NCBI GenBank assembly: GCA_013336035.1
Contig: JAAXUL010000563.1
Coordinates: 1-5,655 of the forward strand
Length of the DNA stretch: 5,655 bases
Source: Chloroflexales bacterium
GTDB lineage: Bacteria; Chloroflexota; Chloroflexia; Chloroflexales; Chloroflexaceae
Direction: 5' to 3'
Part shown: positions 4,613-5,655 of the stretch, piece after piece
Layout: each line of letters opens with the position of its first letter
Position numbering within the stretch: the stretch's first letter is position 1
Position numbers and translations under genes: made by a program
Notes under the pieces: generated by a model
Told to the model about the DNA's origin: nothing
The model's input: the letters and a program-made list of their open reading frames with translations, nothing else
Databases searched by the model: none

Positions 4613-5240
4613 GGTTGCCTGGCCTGCTGGCGAGCCGTTCGAGCATGTGCGCCTGCTCGGCCACCTGGCGGCGTAGGGCATCGAGCTCCCCCAGCTCGCG
4701 GGCTTGGGTGATGATCATTGCCTGGGCGGCCTCGGCCTGGGTTCTCGCAGTGTCACACTCGCGCTCCAGCTCAGCGGCGCGGGCCTCGGCCACCTGTGCC
4801 GCGCGCCGCGCGCTCTCGGCGTGGGCACGCGCCTCATCGGCACGGGCGCGGGCCTCCTCCAGGGCCTTGCCCTGGGCCTCGCTCTCCAGCTCCTGGCGGC
4901 TGATGACCGCCTCGGCGGTAGTAAGGGCGGCGCGCAGCTCCTCGATGCGGCGCTCGGCATCCTCGCGCACCTGCGCGCTCTGCTGCTCTGCGTGGCTGAG
5001 CGCAAGCCCCCACACCGCGCGGGCGAGCAGTCGCGCCTGGGCCTCGATCTCGGCGGGTGGCTCCACGGGTGCCGCTGCCGCCCGTTGCGTCTTCCAGGCG
5101 TCCAGGTGCTTCTTGACAGTGGTGTAGCTGCCTCCCCCGATAGCCTGCTGTACCGTGATGATGGTCGCCTCCTCGCCCCTGGCGAGCAAGCCTTCGGCGG
5201 CCTCAGCGACCAGTTCGGCGGTGACGAGTGGTTTCGCCAT
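4605..5240 (-). CDS. kfrA: KfrA-type plasmid DNA-binding coiled-coil protein, 211 aa
   Basis: Residues 1-55 (MAKPLVTAELVAEAAEGLLA, then TIITVQQAIGGGSYTTVKKH at 26-45) match the KfrA N-terminal domain, which has a helix-turn-helix with the family's GGGSxTTV signature. Residues about 85-205 are an almost uninterrupted Ala/Glu/Arg/Gln coiled coil (for example RARADEARAHAESARRAAQV). Known KfrA proteins of broad-host-range plasmids bind an operator in their own promoter, repress themselves and help plasmid maintenance, using the tail to multimerise. ATG 5240 follows GGGAG by 5 bases, inside a triple repeat. Known members are usually longer (around 300 residues or more); here the tail ends in RPGNPS, with the stop codon supplied by the right end of the mobile-element remnant, so a 3' truncation is likely. 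The coiled-coil core remains and may still function. Confidence 0.85.
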   Translation of the reverse strand: MAKPLVTAELVAEAAEGLLARGEEATIITVQQAIGGGSYTTVKKHLDAWKTQRAAAAPVEPPAEIEAQARLLARAVWGLALSHAEQQSAQVREDAERRIEELRAALTTAEAVISRQELESEAQGKALEEARARADEARAHAESARRAAQVAEARAAELERECDTARTQAEAAQAMIITQARELGELDALRRQVAEQAHMLERLASRPGNPS

Positions 5241-5261
5241 CCCTGCTCCCTGCTCCCTGCT
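5241..5261. repeat. Three tandem CCCTGCT heptamers carrying the kfrA ribosome binding site
   Basis: Three perfect copies of CCCTGCT (AGCAGGG on the coding strand) directly abut the kfrA start codon. The GGGAG core used for translation starts spans the junction of the copies nearest the ATG. Copy number could change by replication slippage and alter the leader, an inference. Confidence 0.7.
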
Positions 5262-5268
5262 CTTTACG

Positions 5269-5298
5269 GTAATTACGATAATATTTTATCATAATTAC
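5269..5298. promoter_or_regulatory. AT-rich 30-bp palindrome, likely kfrA operator
   Basis: GTAATTACGATAA (5269-5281), a 4-base centre TATT, and TTATCATAATTAC (5286-5298) form a dyad with 12 of 13 arm positions complementary. It begins 28 bases upstream of the kfrA start and stands out as the most AT-rich spot in the window. KfrA proteins are known to bind a palindrome in their own promoter, so an autoregulatory operator is the natural reading. Minus-strand hexamers resembling a -10 (TATGAT, TATTAT) lie inside it, but no convincing -35 can be assigned. Confidence 0.65.
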
Positions 5299-5552
5299 AA
5301 CCCATCCGGTATGGACATTCGTCAGATTATGGGGAGCGCAGCCACGCCGGAGTCCGAGACCTCACTAACAGGCGGCAGCCAACCCTTGCTCGTCGGTACG
5401 GGGGCACGAAAGCGCACTGCTTCCTCGCCCGATACGTCGCTCGGCCCTGGTCGTCTTCCAGAGTCGGTCGAATCATGGCAGGAGTGAGCCGTACGGTATC
5501 CTGCTGGTCACCCAATTTTGGCCCCAATTGCCCACGGGTTGCGCAACGAGCT
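5299..5552. other. Stretch without a convincing gene, upstream of kfrA
   Basis: Several frames are open here (plus strand from about 5313 to 5487, minus strand 5611-5327), but they are Arg/Pro/Ser/Gly-rich, lack ribosome binding sites and look like chance open frames in GC-rich DNA. The only local structure I see is an imperfect 18-bp dyad with outer arms CAATT/AATTG around GGCC at 5513-5530. This may be the spacer between kfrA and the unit entering from the right edge. Confidence 0.4.
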
Positions 5553-5655
5553 TTAGGGCGCGGGCGTGGAGGGCAGCACAAGAGCGGCGGCCAGGGCTGG
5601 TGCAATCCCATACACCATCACCCGATAGCGGGGCACCTCGCTCGCGCAGGCGTTG
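5553..5655 (-). CDS. Possible C-terminus of a gene running off the right edge
   Basis: The minus-strand frame is open from the window edge to a TAA at 5555-5553 and reads NACASEVPRYRVMVYGIAPA, then LAAALVLPSTPAP. Third positions are strongly G/C, as in the real genes here, and the composition is better than in the overlapping frames. Residues 11-27 are hydrophobic. Only 33 codons are visible, so neither family nor reality can be settled. If real, it lies 254 bases upstream of the kfrA palindrome on the same strand. Confidence 0.32.
   Translation of the reverse strand, partial: NACASEVPRYRVMVYGIAPALAAALVLPSTPAP

Noticed and set aside
4704..5294. 196-aa plus-strand open frame, and a second at 4615-5127
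   Set aside because: Both are antisense to the coiled-coil gene kfrA; its regular codon pattern creates long Leu/Gly- or Ser/Ala-rich shadows.
5327..5611. 94-aa minus-strand frame upstream of kfrA
   Set aside because: Arg/Pro-rich low-quality sequence without a ribosome binding site; the overlapping plus-strand frames are equally unconvincing.
1..5655. CRISPR array, tRNA, or toxin-antitoxin pair
   Set aside because: No regularly spaced repeats, no cloverleaf that I could find by eye, and no pair of small overlapping genes with recognisable toxin or antitoxin motifs.

Overview
The window is GC-rich DNA that reads like accessory or plasmid-backbone sequence from a high-GC bacterium. I infer a plasmid, integrative element or plasmid-derived island. 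The strongest reason is a KfrA-type protein (an N-terminal plasmid DNA-binding helix-turn-helix followed by a long Ala/Glu/Arg coiled coil) at the right side, followed by a run of short, mostly unrecognised genes on the same strand. The style is compatible with Chloroflexota, but I see no rRNA, tRNA or housekeeping gene that fixes the taxon, so this is only a guess.

Layout, right to left, because nearly everything is on the minus strand. At the right edge (5553-5655) an open frame may be the C-terminus of a gene that starts outside the window. Then comes about 250 bases with no convincing gene, an AT-rich 30-bp near-perfect palindrome (5269-5298), a triple heptamer repeat that carries the ribosome binding site, and kfrA (5240-4605). 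kfrA ends inside a lower-GC element of about 215 bp (4397-4612). This element has imperfect inverted ends and out-of-phase start and end pieces of a plus-strand reading frame, as expected of an internally deleted insertion sequence. On its other side lies a gene that has lost its 5' end at the element and also carries a one-base frameshift. Next are a 74-aa gene, a 107-aa membrane protein gene, a perfect 10-bp inverted repeat, a decayed BRO-N-domain gene (frameshift plus internal deletion), a possible 37-aa ORF, a HEAT-repeat protein gene, an 81-aa zinc-ribbon gene close behind it, and a 172-aa unknown gene. The only clear plus-strand gene is a 97-aa Trp-rich protein (1046-1339), convergent with the 172-aa gene. 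To its left is about 440 bp of mostly non-coding DNA with short direct repeats and a 41-codon open frame. The left edge holds the N-terminal 201 codons of a minus-strand gene with a CxxC motif that runs out of the window.

How the parts may work together is mostly inference. KfrA is known as an autoregulating plasmid DNA-binding protein, and the palindrome before it fits an operator. The closely spaced genes at 4030-3458 and at 2995-2007 look like two short transcription units. Two broken genes and a mobile-element remnant show that the central part is decaying. I see no CRISPR array, tRNA or recognisable toxin-antitoxin pair, and no restriction-modification or defence system that I can name.
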